A DNA stretch of 64,000 nt from Hydrogenophaga intermedia (GTDB lineage: Bacteria > Pseudomonadota > Gammaproteobacteria > Burkholderiales > Burkholderiaceae_C), in assembly GCF_000723405.1 (NCBI RefSeq), contig NZ_CCAE010000007.1, forward strand, positions 62,001 to 126,000. Direction: 5' to 3'. The position numbers were made by a program, and so were the translations under genes. Positions 1-8,360 of this stretch are shown one piece after another. Every line of letters starts with the position of its first letter. Position 1 is the first letter of the stretch. The notes beneath the pieces are model-generated. The model made no database searches and was not told where the DNA came from. It worked only from the letters and a program-made list of their open reading frames with translations.

Positions 1-2
1 TG

Positions 3-416
3 GGCCGTGTGACGCACGTGGGCCCGCACGGATCGGGGCAACTCGCCAAGCTGGCCAACCAGATGATCGTGGGCATCACCATCGGCGCCGTGGCCGAGGC
101 GCTGCTGCTGTGCGAGAAGGGCGGCGCCGACATGGCCAAGGTCCGTCAGGCCATCTCGGGTGGCTTTGCCGACAGCCGCATCCTGCAGGTGCACGGCCAG
201 CGCATGGTCGAGCGCGACTTCGCCAAGCGCGCCGCCATGACGGTGCAGTTGAAGGACATGCGCAACGCGCTCAACACCGCCGAAGAGATCGGCTTCGAGG
301 CGCCGATCACCGCGCTGTTCGAGCGCCTGTTCGCCGAGGCGGCGGACCATGGCCTGTCCGACCTCGACCATTCCGCGCTGTTCGTGGAGCTGGCCAGCCG
401 CAACGGGATGGCCTGA
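3..416 (+). CDS. Beta-hydroxyacid dehydrogenase (tartronate semialdehyde reductase-like), 3' part
   Basis: C-terminal part of an NAD(P)-dependent beta-hydroxyacid dehydrogenase (MmsB/GarR/6-phosphogluconate dehydrogenase-like superfamily); the start lies before the window. The segment GSGQLAKLANQ fits the family's catalytic GxGxxxKxxN motif, with the Lys as general acid/base. The helical C-terminal domain follows and ends with a typical DLDHSALF stretch. The family reduces or oxidises small 3-hydroxyacids such as tartronate semialdehyde/glycerate in the cytoplasm; the exact substrate cannot be read from this fragment. It is ordinary chromosomal coding DNA and, with the tRNA that follows, marks the host side of the junction. 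Confidence 0.85.
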   Translation, partial: GRVTHVGPHGSGQLAKLANQMIVGITIGAVAEALLLCEKGGADMAKVRQAISGGFADSRILQVHGQRMVERDFAKRAAMTVQLKDMRNALNTAEEIGFEAPITALFERLFAEAADHGLSDLDHSALFVELASRNGMA

Positions 417-444
417 GAAACATTGAGTAGAATCCGCTCTGCGT

Positions 445-520
<76 letters not shown>

Positions 521-528
521 CTATTCAG

Positions 529-560
529 CGCCCAACCGTTCTCGGTTGGGCGTTTTCTTT
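529..560 (+). terminator. Rho-independent terminator of the tRNA-Ala gene
   Basis: Perfect 10-bp GC-rich stem (529-538 with 543-552), loop TTCT, then TTTTCTTT. It begins 8 nt after the tRNA CCA end and is oriented to stop tRNA transcription. Confidence 0.9.
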
Positions 561-752
561 TGCGGCTTCCGCACACCACGCGGGCTTCCACGCCGTTCTG
601 CGTGTGCCAGCCGTTCCGGGCACGGGCGACATGACCCGCCCGGTTCGCCCCTGTTCCGCCCTATCTTCTCTCGAAACCTGCGCCAACTTCTTCGCCGTGG
701 CACACGCAGACGGTGTTGTTCGTCAACCACTTGCGCATGCGCCGACGAGAAC

Positions 753-806
753 GGTTGGCTCGCGGGTTTGCACGAGCAAAGTAGAAGCAAACCCGCGAGG
801 CCAACC
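753..806. other. Long imperfect inverted repeat (hairpin)
   Basis: Arms 753-771 and 787-806 are 19 bp complementary with one bulged base; the loop is 15 nt. It lies 6 nt beyond the stop codon of the leftward DUF2188 gene, so it may be that gene's transcription end, although no T-run follows in that direction. The rest of the 521-812 interval holds the tRNA terminator and no gene that I can support. Confidence 0.6.
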
Positions 807-812
807 CCAGCA

Positions 813-1043
813 TCACCCCTTGGGCGGGAACGGATCGTCACCGTAGCTGTTGCGCTCACGGACCTGGCCGTCACGACCTTGGATGAACATCTCGCTCTGC
901 TGGTTGATGGCGATGTCCCGTGCGCGGTCAATCGCCTGCTGCTGCGTGTCGTGGACAGAGGTGAGGCGGTCGTTGCCTTCACCGCGCACGCCCCACTGAT
1001 CACCGCCGTTGATGGGAACGACCCATTGGTTTTTTCCGCTCAT
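813..1043 (-). CDS. DUF2188 domain protein
   Basis: A 76-residue protein matching the small DUF2188 family along its length: an N-terminal NQWVVP strand, a GGDQWGVRGEGNDR core, a helix with TQQQAIDRARDIA, and the family-typical end GRDGQVRERNSYGDDPFPPKG-like (only partly quoted here). DUF2188 proteins are small, of unknown function and common on mobile elements. It is leftward, 73 bp beyond the two leftward unknown genes, and may be read with them. It is the first gene after the tRNA that looks element-borne. Confidence 0.8.
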   Translation of the reverse strand: MSGKNQWVVPINGGDQWGVRGEGNDRLTSVHDTQQQAIDRARDIAINQQSEMFIQGRDGQVRERNSYGDDPFPPKG

Positions 1044-1116
1044 TTCAAATGCTCCAAAAATTGAAAAGGACAGGCTCTTGAAGTCAGCGCGAGCCCAGGC
1101 GCTTCATGCATGGAAC

Positions 1117-2100
1117 TCATGTCATCAGCGTCTCCTCCTTTCCCGATATCTGGTGCAGGGAGGACGCCGCCGCGCAGGGCATCGCGTACAGCCCCGCGCG
1201 TTGCTGCGTGACCACGAGCGCACCGTAGGCCGCGTGCTGTGCAACAGGCTCCGGCTTGCCCTTGTCCTTCGTCTTGATCTTGAACAGGTCGCTCGGCTTG
1301 GCGCTGTCCAAGCCCGCGCGCTGCATGATCCGTTCCGCCGTCACGGCTTCGCCCTTGAACGACCACAACGACTCGAACACTTTGGCCTGACCATCGGTGA
1401 ATCGAACCTGCTTGCCGTCGTTTGGCAGCGTCGCCCATCTGAAGTCCGCCGAGAACGGCCCGTTCACCGGCGTGGCCGAATCGACGACCACTGGTGTCGC
1501 GGACGGCGACGTGGCGATGAACGTGATTCCGCCGCCGTAGAACGTGAATCGTTCCTCCAGCACCAGCCACTGGACGCCTGCGCCGAAGGGCAAGCCGCGC
1601 GTCGTGCTCGGCCTCGGTGTGATCACCCGGATGTCACCGCCTGCCACACGCACCCGATCCAGCAACACGGGTTCGTGCAGCACCCGCGACAGGTCGCGGG
1701 CCAACAGGATGGGCGACCGTCGTGCTTCGCCAAGCCGCCACACGCTGCCGCCCAGATCATCGATGCCGTCGCGGCTTTCGATGCCGAGCGCGAGGCGCAT
1801 CTTCTGGCGCAGCCAATCCTCATCCAGGGCCAACGCCGTGCCGTCGTATGCTTCGACGGCCACTGGCCCACAGTCCGGGCAGCGGCACATGCGTCCGCCA
1901 CGGCCATTGCCCCAAACCTGCGCCCGGTGCTGCTGGCAGTGCGGGCAGAGCACGAAGGACTGATCCACCACCGTCGGCTTGACCGCCTTGCCGAGAACGG
2001 ACAGCGCCGATGCCTCGCGCGGCGACAGCGTGGCGCGCAGCACGGGCGTGCCGCCCGCAAACAGGCGGCAGATCAAAGCCCAAGCGTCGTGCGCCGCCAT
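1117..2100 (-). CDS. Unrecognised protein with zinc ribbon and possible winged helix
   Basis: I do not recognise this 327-residue protein as a named family. An N-terminal four-cysteine knuckle (CPHC, then CRCPDC about 20 residues later, near residues 52-76) looks like a zinc ribbon. The C-terminal half has a helical stretch (AERIMQRAGLDSAKPSDLFK) suggestive of a winged-helix or DNA-binding fold. No transmembrane segment is seen. It starts 4 bp after the stop of the upstream gene 2105-3340, so the two are almost certainly co-transcribed and probably work together. The promoter would be in the divergent region at about 3.34-3.57 kb. A nucleic-acid-binding role is inference only. Confidence 0.75.
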   Translation of the reverse strand: MAAHDAWALICRLFAGGTPVLRATLSPREASALSVLGKAVKPTVVDQSFVLCPHCQQHRAQVWGNGRGGRMCRCPDCGPVAVEAYDGTALALDEDWLRQKMRLALGIESRDGIDDLGGSVWRLGEARRSPILLARDLSRVLHEPVLLDRVRVAGGDIRVITPRPSTTRGLPFGAGVQWLVLEERFTFYGGGITFIATSPSATPVVVDSATPVNGPFSADFRWATLPNDGKQVRFTDGQAKVFESLWSFKGEAVTAERIMQRAGLDSAKPSDLFKIKTKDKGKPEPVAQHAAYGALVVTQQRAGLYAMPCAAASSLHQISGKEETLMT

Positions 2101-2104
2101 CGGA

Positions 2105-3340
2105 TCAGTCCTCGATCACCGGCGTCGAACTAACCGCGTCCGCTTCCGGCGGCATTTCGTGGGCGCTCAGGGTCTGGCCCTTCTGCAAGATGCCCACCGC
2201 GACCAGATAGCCTTCCAACTGGGCCTGCATCTTGGCGTCGAACTTGTGCAGGTTCAGCCGCCCCTTGCTGGTCACCTCGATGGTGACGACCTTCGCGCGC
2301 GTGCGGCCCGGCTCCGGCGGGTAGTAGAGATTGACCTGAGCCGCCGTCACCGTCCAGTTGCCTTCCAGCGGGCCGTTCAACTTTTCCTTCAGCAGCTCAT
2401 GCACAGAGCGTTGCTGGCTGGACTGCATCGCGGTGCATTCGAGTTTCAGTGCACCGTCCGGGCTGAGGAAGGTCAACGCCTTCAACTGCACCATCGAGAA
2501 CCCGTCCTCGAACGCTTCCGGCACGTCGAAGCCGGTGCGCAGCATCGACAAGTCCAGCGTCGGCGACTTGATCCGGCTCGCGCTCGCCTTGACGCCGAGC
2601 ACATGCTCGGCGAAGGCTTCGACCAGCATCTGTTGGTACTTCTGGCCGCCGCGCACCAGCGTGCGCACGACGCCGGTGGTCTTGGCGTACTCCAGCACCA
2701 TGTGGATGTTGGGATTGCCGACGCGGCGCTTGAGGGTCGAACCCTCGAACTCCAGCCGCAGCATGGCCATGTCCTTGACGTGGACGGTTAGCAGGAACAC
2801 GCCGGGGCTGCGCTCGACCAGATGTGCCACGCTGCTGTCGCCGCACTGCATCTCGCGCTTGTAGAAGGCCGAGATCGCGTTGCGCAGACCAGTCAGGTTG
2901 TGGTCGGAGCCGTTCGGCTGGCGCTTCAGCCCCAAATCGTATTGCTGGGTCTGCGGCCCGTGATGTTCCCAGAAGCTGAAGTCGTAGGCGCGCTCGAACA
3001 GCGTCGGGTGGGTGACGTAGAGCCAGAACGAGCGGTGGACGTCACTGCGGCACAGCGTCAGGCCCGCCAGCGCGGCAGCATCCGAGACCACCGCCTCGAA
3101 CATCGCCTGCTTGCCCGCCGGATCGCCCAACTGGACGCTGGCCATGAGGTTGGCGGTCATCTGGTCGCGGGCGGCGGTGTCCGGCCAGACCTTGACTGCC
3201 TCCACCAAGAACTGGCTGGTCTCCGGCGTGTCGTCCCACGCGAACCCGCCCGGCACGGGCAGGCCATGTGAGGTCAGGAAGTCGCGCAGCGTGGCATCCA
3301 CCGGCAGCTCGAGCATCACGTCGACAAAGGTTTTCTTCAT
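2105..3340 (-). CDS. Unrecognised 411-residue protein, first gene of a leftward pair
   Basis: The start at 3340 is chosen because AAAGGA lies upstream at suitable spacing and the protein reads MKKTFVDVMLEL from there; the frame is open upstream but with poor coding character. The protein is soluble, with no obvious P-loop, protease or nuclease motif. It has mixed acidic and aromatic stretches and a beta-rich C-terminal third (NWTVTAAQVNLYYPPE). It forms a tight two-gene unit with the zinc-ribbon gene downstream and diverges from the XRE-ImmA-DUF262 operon. That placement suggests shared control or a function in the same cargo module. Function unknown. Confidence 0.75.
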   Translation of the reverse strand: MKKTFVDVMLELPVDATLRDFLTSHGLPVPGGFAWDDTPETSQFLVEAVKVWPDTAARDQMTANLMASVQLGDPAGKQAMFEAVVSDAAALAGLTLCRSDVHRSFWLYVTHPTLFERAYDFSFWEHHGPQTQQYDLGLKRQPNGSDHNLTGLRNAISAFYKREMQCGDSSVAHLVERSPGVFLLTVHVKDMAMLRLEFEGSTLKRRVGNPNIHMVLEYAKTTGVVRTLVRGGQKYQQMLVEAFAEHVLGVKASASRIKSPTLDLSMLRTGFDVPEAFEDGFSMVQLKALTFLSPDGALKLECTAMQSSQQRSVHELLKEKLNGPLEGNWTVTAAQVNLYYPPEPGRTRAKVVTIEVTSKGRLNLHKFDAKMQAQLEGYLVAVGILQKGQTLSAHEMPPEADAVSSTPVIED

Positions 3341-3500
3341 CTTGTTCGTCCTTTCTGGATCGGCGTCGGAGGTCTGCGACCGGGGATCGGGCTGCACGGG
3401 CCAGCGACAGGGCTTCTGAACTCGCACCCCGTAGAAGTAAAGCTGCGAGATACAAGGGCGATTCTGCCCCTCGCATTTCCGCTTGTCAATCAATGGGGCA

Positions 3501-3534
3501 CTTGTGGCACTCCGTGGTATCTTGTGGCTATACT
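3501..3534. promoter_or_regulatory. Divergent control region with direct repeats
   Basis: Between the divergent genes (3341-3575, 235 bp) the octamer CTTGTGGC occurs at 3501-3508 and 3521-3528, exactly 20 bp or two helical turns apart, on the same face. The second copy runs into a TATACT box at about 3529-3534 suitable as a rightward -10. Such spaced repeats are typical operators for XRE-type dimers, and the adjacent XRE gene is the likely binder (inference). Confidence 0.4.
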
Positions 3535-3575
3535 TGCGGGCTTGATCGACATTTACCCCTGACGGGAGCAAATTG

Positions 3576-3917
3576 ATGGCTTCGGCATTCGGAGCACGCC
3601 TGCGGCGCTTGCGCGAGGCGAAGAAACTGACCCTGCAACAGGTCGCCGACGCGGTCGGCTGCACCAAGGCCTACATCTGGGAACTGGAAATGAAGGACGG
3701 GCAGCGTCCGTCCGCAGAACGGATTCAGGCCATCGCCAAGGTGCTGGGCGTGACGATGGAAGACGTGATGGGCACACCCATGGAGCAGGCACCCGACGCC
3801 AGCCCCGAGGACGTGGCGTTCTTCCGCGAGTACGCCGGGATGACGGAGGAAGAGAAAAAGAACTATCAAGACGTCCTCAAGATGATGTTCTCCCGCAAGG
3901 AAAAAGACGGGGACTGA
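3576..3917 (+). CDS. XRE-family HTH repressor
   Basis: A 113-residue cytoplasmic regulator. Residues about 3-58 form a Cro/CI-type helix-turn-helix (RLRRLREAKKLTLQQVADAV, then a recognition helix around CTKAYIWELE). A charged helical tail follows. ATG 3576 is preferred over TTG 3573 because GGGAG stands 7 nt upstream of it. The gene is followed 3 bp later by an ImmA/IrrE metallopeptidase, the arrangement of ImmR-ImmA pairs in which the peptidase cleaves the repressor to derepress the element. It may control its own operon, the divergent genes, or prophage immunity. No CI-like gene is seen in the phage core, which makes the last option attractive (inference). Confidence 0.85.
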   Translation: MASAFGARLRRLREAKKLTLQQVADAVGCTKAYIWELEMKDGQRPSAERIQAIAKVLGVTMEDVMGTPMEQAPDASPEDVAFFREYAGMTEEEKKNYQDVLKMMFSRKEKDGD

Positions 3918-3920
3918 CGA

Positions 3921-4853
3921 TTGAGCGCAGCGCAGCCCCTCACTGGTTCCATCGCCGCCAACACCGTCCAGAAATGGTTGCGTGCGTGGTACAGCACGGG
4001 CATGCCCGACGCCATCGATCTCGAAGTCGTCCGGCAGATGCTGCCGACCACTCCCTACGGCACCGGCGTTCGTGAGATCAGGCCGCCGGTGCAGTTCAAC
4101 GACGATGCCTTCGAAGGCATGCTGGCGCGCGACCCCAATGACCACGAGGTGTGGGGTATCGCCTACAACGGCAAATCGCGTCCCGAACGTCAACGCTTCA
4201 CCATCGCCCACGAGCTGGGCCACTTCATCCTGCATCGCAGTCGGCAGCAGAGCTTCAACTGCGACAAGCAGAGTGTCCACACCGGCATCGACACGCTCCG
4301 CGACATCGAACGGGAGGCGGATGACTTCGCCAGCAACCTGCTGATGCCCGGCGATCTGCTGCGCGCGTGGATTTCCAGCCAGCGCATCGACTTCCACGTC
4401 CTCGGCGACATCGCCAAGCGTTTTCAGGTCTCGCTGGAGGCGCTGTGCATCCGCTACATCAAGTTCACGACGGAACGCGCCATCCTCGTCTATTGGGACA
4501 ACGGTTATGTGAAGTACGAGTGGCGCAGCGGCAGCGCGAGGAGAACGCGGGCGCGCATTCGGCGCAACGGCGATCCGGCGGAACCGCCATTGGGCACTCT
4601 GGCTGCCGATGCCAGCATCACGCAGGAATGGGACGGCACGGAGATGTCCGCCGCGATCTGGTGTCCAGAAGAAGCGCAGCACATGAAGCTGCGCGAGTTC
4701 AAACACACCTTCGGTGCGCGTGATCGCGTCCTCACGCTGCTCCTGCTCGAAAGCGCCGAGCCGCGCTCGTGGGATCGGTCGTGGCAGGACGAGGAGAGCT
4801 TCGACAGCTTCGATCAGTTCGTGACGAACGGGCAGTTGCCGGATCGGCGATAG
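3921..4853 (+). CDS. ImmA/IrrE-family zinc metallopeptidase
   Basis: About 310 residues. The zinc-binding HExxH motif is seen as FTIAHELGHFILH near residues 94-106, with a downstream glutamate helix (DIEREADDFASNLLMP) completing the M78-type active site. The C-terminal part is longer than in minimal ImmA and may be a sensor. Family members cleave a partner XRE repressor in response to DNA damage or other signals. The partner here is most likely the XRE gene ending 3 bp upstream. The start appears to be TTG 3921, preceded by GGGGA; no well-placed ATG is available nearby. It is followed 25 bp downstream by the DUF262 gene. Confidence 0.88.
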   Translation: MSAAQPLTGSIAANTVQKWLRAWYSTGMPDAIDLEVVRQMLPTTPYGTGVREIRPPVQFNDDAFEGMLARDPNDHEVWGIAYNGKSRPERQRFTIAHELGHFILHRSRQQSFNCDKQSVHTGIDTLRDIEREADDFASNLLMPGDLLRAWISSQRIDFHVLGDIAKRFQVSLEALCIRYIKFTTERAILVYWDNGYVKYEWRSGSARRTRARIRRNGDPAEPPLGTLAADASITQEWDGTEMSAAIWCPEEAQHMKLREFKHTFGARDRVLTLLLLESAEPRSWDRSWQDEESFDSFDQFVTNGQLPDRR

Positions 4854-4878
4854 ATTTGAACGACCCAGGAAAAAGAAC

Positions 4879-6714
4879 ATGGCCCGCATAGAAAACCACA
4901 AATACAGCATCGAGGAAGCCTTCCGGGAGTGCTTCTACATCGTCCCGGACTACCAGCGCGAGTACGTCTGGACCGACAAGGAAGTGCATCAGCTGCTGGA
5001 GGACATCGGCGAGCAGATTGATGCGGGCACGACGCGGGAATACTTCATCGGCACCGTGCTGGTGTCGCCCACCGAGCAGAAGAACCATTACGAGGTGATC
5101 GACGGCCAGCAGCGTCTGACCACCTTCTTCCTGCTGCTGTGCGCGCTGAAGCATCTGTTCCAGGGCGAGCCGCAGCGGCAAATGATTTCCGGGCTGATCT
5201 CGACCAGCTATGTTGACAGCGACGGCGAGGTGCGCACCAACCTGAAACTGGAGCCGCGTTACGAAAGTGCGGGCGAAGTGATGGCCAAGCTGGTGGATCT
5301 CGACGCCGATCCTATGGCCGTGCGCGCAGGCATTCAGGCGGCAGGAATTGCCAGCTTCGGCTCGCTGGAGAACCTGGTCAGTGCCTACGGCACGCTGTAT
5401 CGCTACCTGAAGGACAACTACGACGACACGCCCAAGCTGAAGAAGTATTGGGGTTACTTGGCCAACAACGTGGTGTTCATTCAGATCTCCACCGACGTCA
5501 GCAGCGCGCTGAAGATTTTCGAGACCATCAACGAGCGCGGCGTGGGCCTGAACCCGATGGACTTGCTCAAGAACCTGCTGTTCACGCAGGTCAAGCAAGC
5601 GCAGTTCACCCAGCTCAAAGATGAGTGGAAGAAGATCACCAAGCCGCTGGAGAAGGAGAAGGAAAAGCCGCTGCGTTTCCTGCGCTACTTCCTGATGGCC
5701 AACTACGTCATCAAGAACGAGCGCGGCGATGCGGTGGTGCGCGAAGACGAGATCTACGACTGGTTCATCGCCAAGGACAACGCTGCGCTGTGCGATTACG
5801 CGGGCAAGCCCTTCGAGTTCGTCCGCAAGGTCATCCGCAACGTCGAGCACTACCTCGCCTTCGCCAATGGAATGGGCAACGATGGCAAACCGAGCCTGGC
5901 GATGGACAGCCTCAAACGGCTGGCCGGTGGTGCGTTCAGTTTGCACTACGTCCTGTTGCTGGCGGCGGCGAATTTCCCCAAGCCGCTGTTCGATCACTTC
6001 GTGGCGCAGCTGGAGAGCTTCCTCTTCTATTACATCTTCACCAAAACGCCGACCAAGGATCTAGAACGCAGCTTCTCTCAATGGGCCGACGAGCTGCGCG
6101 CGATTGCTGACGCCAGCGATCCGGTGAAGCAGAAGGTGCAGCTCAACGCCTTCGTCGCCGACCGCTTCGAGAAGAACATGGCTGGCAAGTCGCAGGAGCT
6201 GGCCGACGCCCTCAAGCGTTTCACGCTGTACTCGATGCAGCAGTACCGCACGCGCTACCTGCTGGCGCGGCTGACGCAGCACGTCGAGATGGCGTTCAGC
6301 GGCCTGAAGACCCCGGGCAGTCTGGAGCCCTTCACCAAACTGGAAATCGAGCACATCCTGCCCGACAACCCGAAGGCGGAACTGCGCGCCACGTGGGCGG
6401 CAGAGAACCCGAATGCCGTCTACGACGACTACAAGAATCGCCTCGGCAATCTGACCTTGCTGGAAAAGCCGATCAACATCGTCGCGGGCAACGACTTCTA
6501 CACGGCCAAGCAGGTCGAGTATGGCAAGAGCGGCAACTACCTGACCCGCAGTCTGGAGGCGCTGACCGACGTCGGACAGAACACATCCGTTTCCCGGATC
6601 AACGCCAAGCTGGCTGCATTTCCTGCGTGGAATGCTGCATCCATCGAGAAGCGCCACGGACTGCTGATCACTTTGGCGCAGGATGTCTGGAAGACGTCGC
6701 CCATCGACGTCTGA
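4879..6714 (+). CDS. DUF262-DUF1524 protein, GmrSD-like type IV restriction family
   Basis: A 611-residue single-chain fusion. The N-terminal DUF262 (ParB-like NTPase/nuclease) carries the hallmark DGQQRLTT near residues 75-82. The C-terminal DUF1524, a HNH-type nuclease domain, carries IEHILP near residue 490 and then NRLGNLTLL about 30 residues later. Members such as GmrSD cut phage DNA with modified bases such as glucosyl-hydroxymethylcytosine, using NTP. AGGA precedes the ATG. The gene lies in the operon XRE-ImmA-this-HEPN/LOTUS protein, so production may be released when the repressor is cleaved. The specific target modification is not readable from sequence. Confidence 0.88.
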   Translation: MARIENHKYSIEEAFRECFYIVPDYQREYVWTDKEVHQLLEDIGEQIDAGTTREYFIGTVLVSPTEQKNHYEVIDGQQRLTTFFLLLCALKHLFQGEPQRQMISGLISTSYVDSDGEVRTNLKLEPRYESAGEVMAKLVDLDADPMAVRAGIQAAGIASFGSLENLVSAYGTLYRYLKDNYDDTPKLKKYWGYLANNVVFIQISTDVSSALKIFETINERGVGLNPMDLLKNLLFTQVKQAQFTQLKDEWKKITKPLEKEKEKPLRFLRYFLMANYVIKNERGDAVVREDEIYDWFIAKDNAALCDYAGKPFEFVRKVIRNVEHYLAFANGMGNDGKPSLAMDSLKRLAGGAFSLHYVLLLAAANFPKPLFDHFVAQLESFLFYYIFTKTPTKDLERSFSQWADELRAIADASDPVKQKVQLNAFVADRFEKNMAGKSQELADALKRFTLYSMQQYRTRYLLARLTQHVEMAFSGLKTPGSLEPFTKLEIEHILPDNPKAELRATWAAENPNAVYDDYKNRLGNLTLLEKPINIVAGNDFYTAKQVEYGKSGNYLTRSLEALTDVGQNTSVSRINAKLAAFPAWNAASIEKRHGLLITLAQDVWKTSPIDV

Positions 6715-6738
6715 TCGGCAATCGCTGCCGATTCATCC

Positions 6739-7590
6739 ATGACGACATTGCCCGCCGATGATGCGCTGACGATGCAGCAACGTGAGGTTCAGCGATTGCT
6801 GGGCCGCTGCTTGCTGCGTCTGCAGCAGTACGAAAAGTTGATGAAGGCCATCGTGGCCCACCACGAAATCTCGGCTGCTGGATCACCGCTGGCGTCGGAT
6901 CAGGAGCAGCGCATCGCGGATGCCGCCAGCAAAACGCTGGGCACCTTGGTCGGCACACTCCTCGGTTCGTATGTCACCACCGACGAGGTGGAAGCTGCTT
7001 CCGAGTCCGATGCACGCGACGACATCATCTCGTTCAAGGTAAAGATGAATCTGCGCATGTCGGTTGAGGATTACGACAGGACGCAGAACGAGTTGAAGGA
7101 ACTGGTGCTGCTACGGAACAACCTGGTACATCATTTCATCGACCAGCACGACCTTTGGAGCCTGGACGGATGCCGTGGCGCGCATGACACCCTGACGGCC
7201 GCCTATGTCCGCATCGATCAGCACTTCGAGCAACTGCGGGGCTGGGCTGAACACATGGATCAAGCTCGACGGTTGGCTGCAGAATTCGCCCAGTCCGATA
7301 CCTTTCATGATCTGGTCATCCACGGCATCGCACCGGATGGTTCGGTGGATTGGCCTGCTGCAGGGATCGTGCGCGCGCTGCGGGAGGCCGCCGCCGAATT
7401 GGCCGTCGAGGGCTGGACGCCGGTTGCCTCGGCGGGACGCTGGATCGTAGATCGGCTCCCTGAACACCTGCCAGCCAAATACGGCTGCAGCAGTTGGCGG
7501 CAGGTCGTGCACGAATCTCGCCTGTTCGAGCTTCGATATCGTGATGTGGGCGGCCAGCGTGCGGCTTGGTATCGAGCCAAGCAGACATAG
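6739..7590 (+). CDS. Putative HEPN-like / OST-HTH (LOTUS)-like protein
   Basis: A 283-residue soluble protein starting 24 bp after the DUF262-DUF1524 gene. The first half is all-helical and contains RNNLVHH near residues 125-131, matching the Rx4-6H motif of HEPN ribonucleases in the usual late-helix position after a KELVLL helix. The last about 60 residues (WTPVASAGRWIVDRLP ... CSSWRQVV ... RDVGGQRAAWYR) resemble an OST-HTH/LOTUS RNA-binding fold. Together these suggest RNA binding or cleavage, perhaps as an abortive-infection effector of the preceding restriction protein. The HEPN call rests on a short motif and is tentative; the LOTUS resemblance is somewhat better. Confidence 0.6.
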   Translation: MTTLPADDALTMQQREVQRLLGRCLLRLQQYEKLMKAIVAHHEISAAGSPLASDQEQRIADAASKTLGTLVGTLLGSYVTTDEVEAASESDARDDIISFKVKMNLRMSVEDYDRTQNELKELVLLRNNLVHHFIDQHDLWSLDGCRGAHDTLTAAYVRIDQHFEQLRGWAEHMDQARRLAAEFAQSDTFHDLVIHGIAPDGSVDWPAAGIVRALREAAAELAVEGWTPVASAGRWIVDRLPEHLPAKYGCSSWRQVVHESRLFELRYRDVGGQRAAWYRAKQT

Positions 7591-7677
7591 CCAGCCCCGC
7601 GTATTCCCGCCAAATCGCGTTACGCGAAGTGCCTTCGGTTCATAGCATGAGCAGCGTTTTCCATCGAAACGCCTGCC

Positions 7678-7893
7678 ATGTCCGAACGCGAACCCTTCTC
7701 TATTTCCCCGCCGTCTGACCGGCCTCGGCACCCGCAGCAGGAAGTTGCCGACCTGCTGGCCGCAGCACTGCTGCGCCTGCGCGCGCGTCCCGCCAGCCAC
7801 ACCCTCGAAAACAGCGAGCGCGTTCGCCTTGGCTTCTCCGGCCAACAGCGCGTGAATGCGAACCCCGATCACCACTACGGAGTTCGCCCATGA
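7678..7893 (+). CDS. Small ORF upstream of DUF2924
   Basis: A 71-residue charged protein of unknown function (MSEREPFSIS..., with a short helix ADLLAAALLRLRARPAS). Its stop codon overlaps the next start as ATGA (7890-7893), so translation is coupled to the DUF2924 gene. This supports it being real and part of the recombinase cassette. No domain recognised. Confidence 0.6.
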   Translation: MSEREPFSISPPSDRPRHPQQEVADLLAAALLRLRARPASHTLENSERVRLGFSGQQRVNANPDHHYGVRP

Positions 7894-8360
7894 CGGCACA
7901 CGCACCACCACCCGCCACCACGGTCGCCGCCCAGGTCGCCGGAATCCCCCATCTGTCGATGGGCGATCTCTGGGCACTGTGGGACGAGCATTTCGATGAA
8001 CGGCCCGGCCACCACCATCGCGGCTGGCTGGAGAGCCGACTGGCCTACAAGATTCAGGAGCACGCCTTCGGCGGCCTGAAACCCTCTCTGCGCAAGAAGC
8101 TCGAAGAGGTCGGCGAAACCGGCATCCTGCCGAAGCAGTTGCGCGGCGACAGCCAGCGCCTGCTGCCCGGCACCATCCTCACGCGCATCTACGACGACGT
8201 CGAGCATCGCGTGCTGGTGCGCGGCACGGGCGACTTCGAGTATCAGGGGCAACGCTTCAAGAGCCTGTCCGCGATTGCGGGCCACATCACCGGCAGCCAC
8301 TGGTCTGGCCCGGTGTTCTTCGGCCTGAAGACGCCCGCCACGAAGAAGGTGACGGCATGA
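7890..8360 (+). CDS. DUF2924 family protein
   Basis: A 156-residue protein with the family core: LWDEHFDERPGHHHRGWLESRL, then LRKKLEEV and a C-terminal beta segment (EHRVLVRGTGDFEYQGQRF, SLSAIAGHITGSHWSGPVFFGL). DUF2924 proteins are of unknown biochemical function but commonly sit directly before a serine recombinase on prophages and islands, as here. The C-terminal SLSAIAxxITGxxWSG motif resembles DNA-associated RAMA/RLI-type domains, so a DNA-binding accessory role is possible (inference). ATGA overlaps couple it to the genes on both sides. Confidence 0.85.
   Translation: MTAHAPPPATTVAAQVAGIPHLSMGDLWALWDEHFDERPGHHHRGWLESRLAYKIQEHAFGGLKPSLRKKLEEVGETGILPKQLRGDSQRLLPGTILTRIYDDVEHRVLVRGTGDFEYQGQRFKSLSAIAGHITGSHWSGPVFFGLKTPATKKVTA

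Noticed and set aside
3528-4910. Long leftward open frame (about 460 codons) opposite the XRE and ImmA genes
   Set aside because: It is a GC-bias shadow: the opposite strand has clear HTH and HExxH domains, while this frame's sequence has no recognisable domain.
4732-5997. Leftward open frame of about 420 codons opposite the DUF262-DUF1524 gene
   Set aside because: Antisense to motif-bearing DUF262 sequence (DGQQRLTT); the antisense protein is low-complexity and has no ribosome site.
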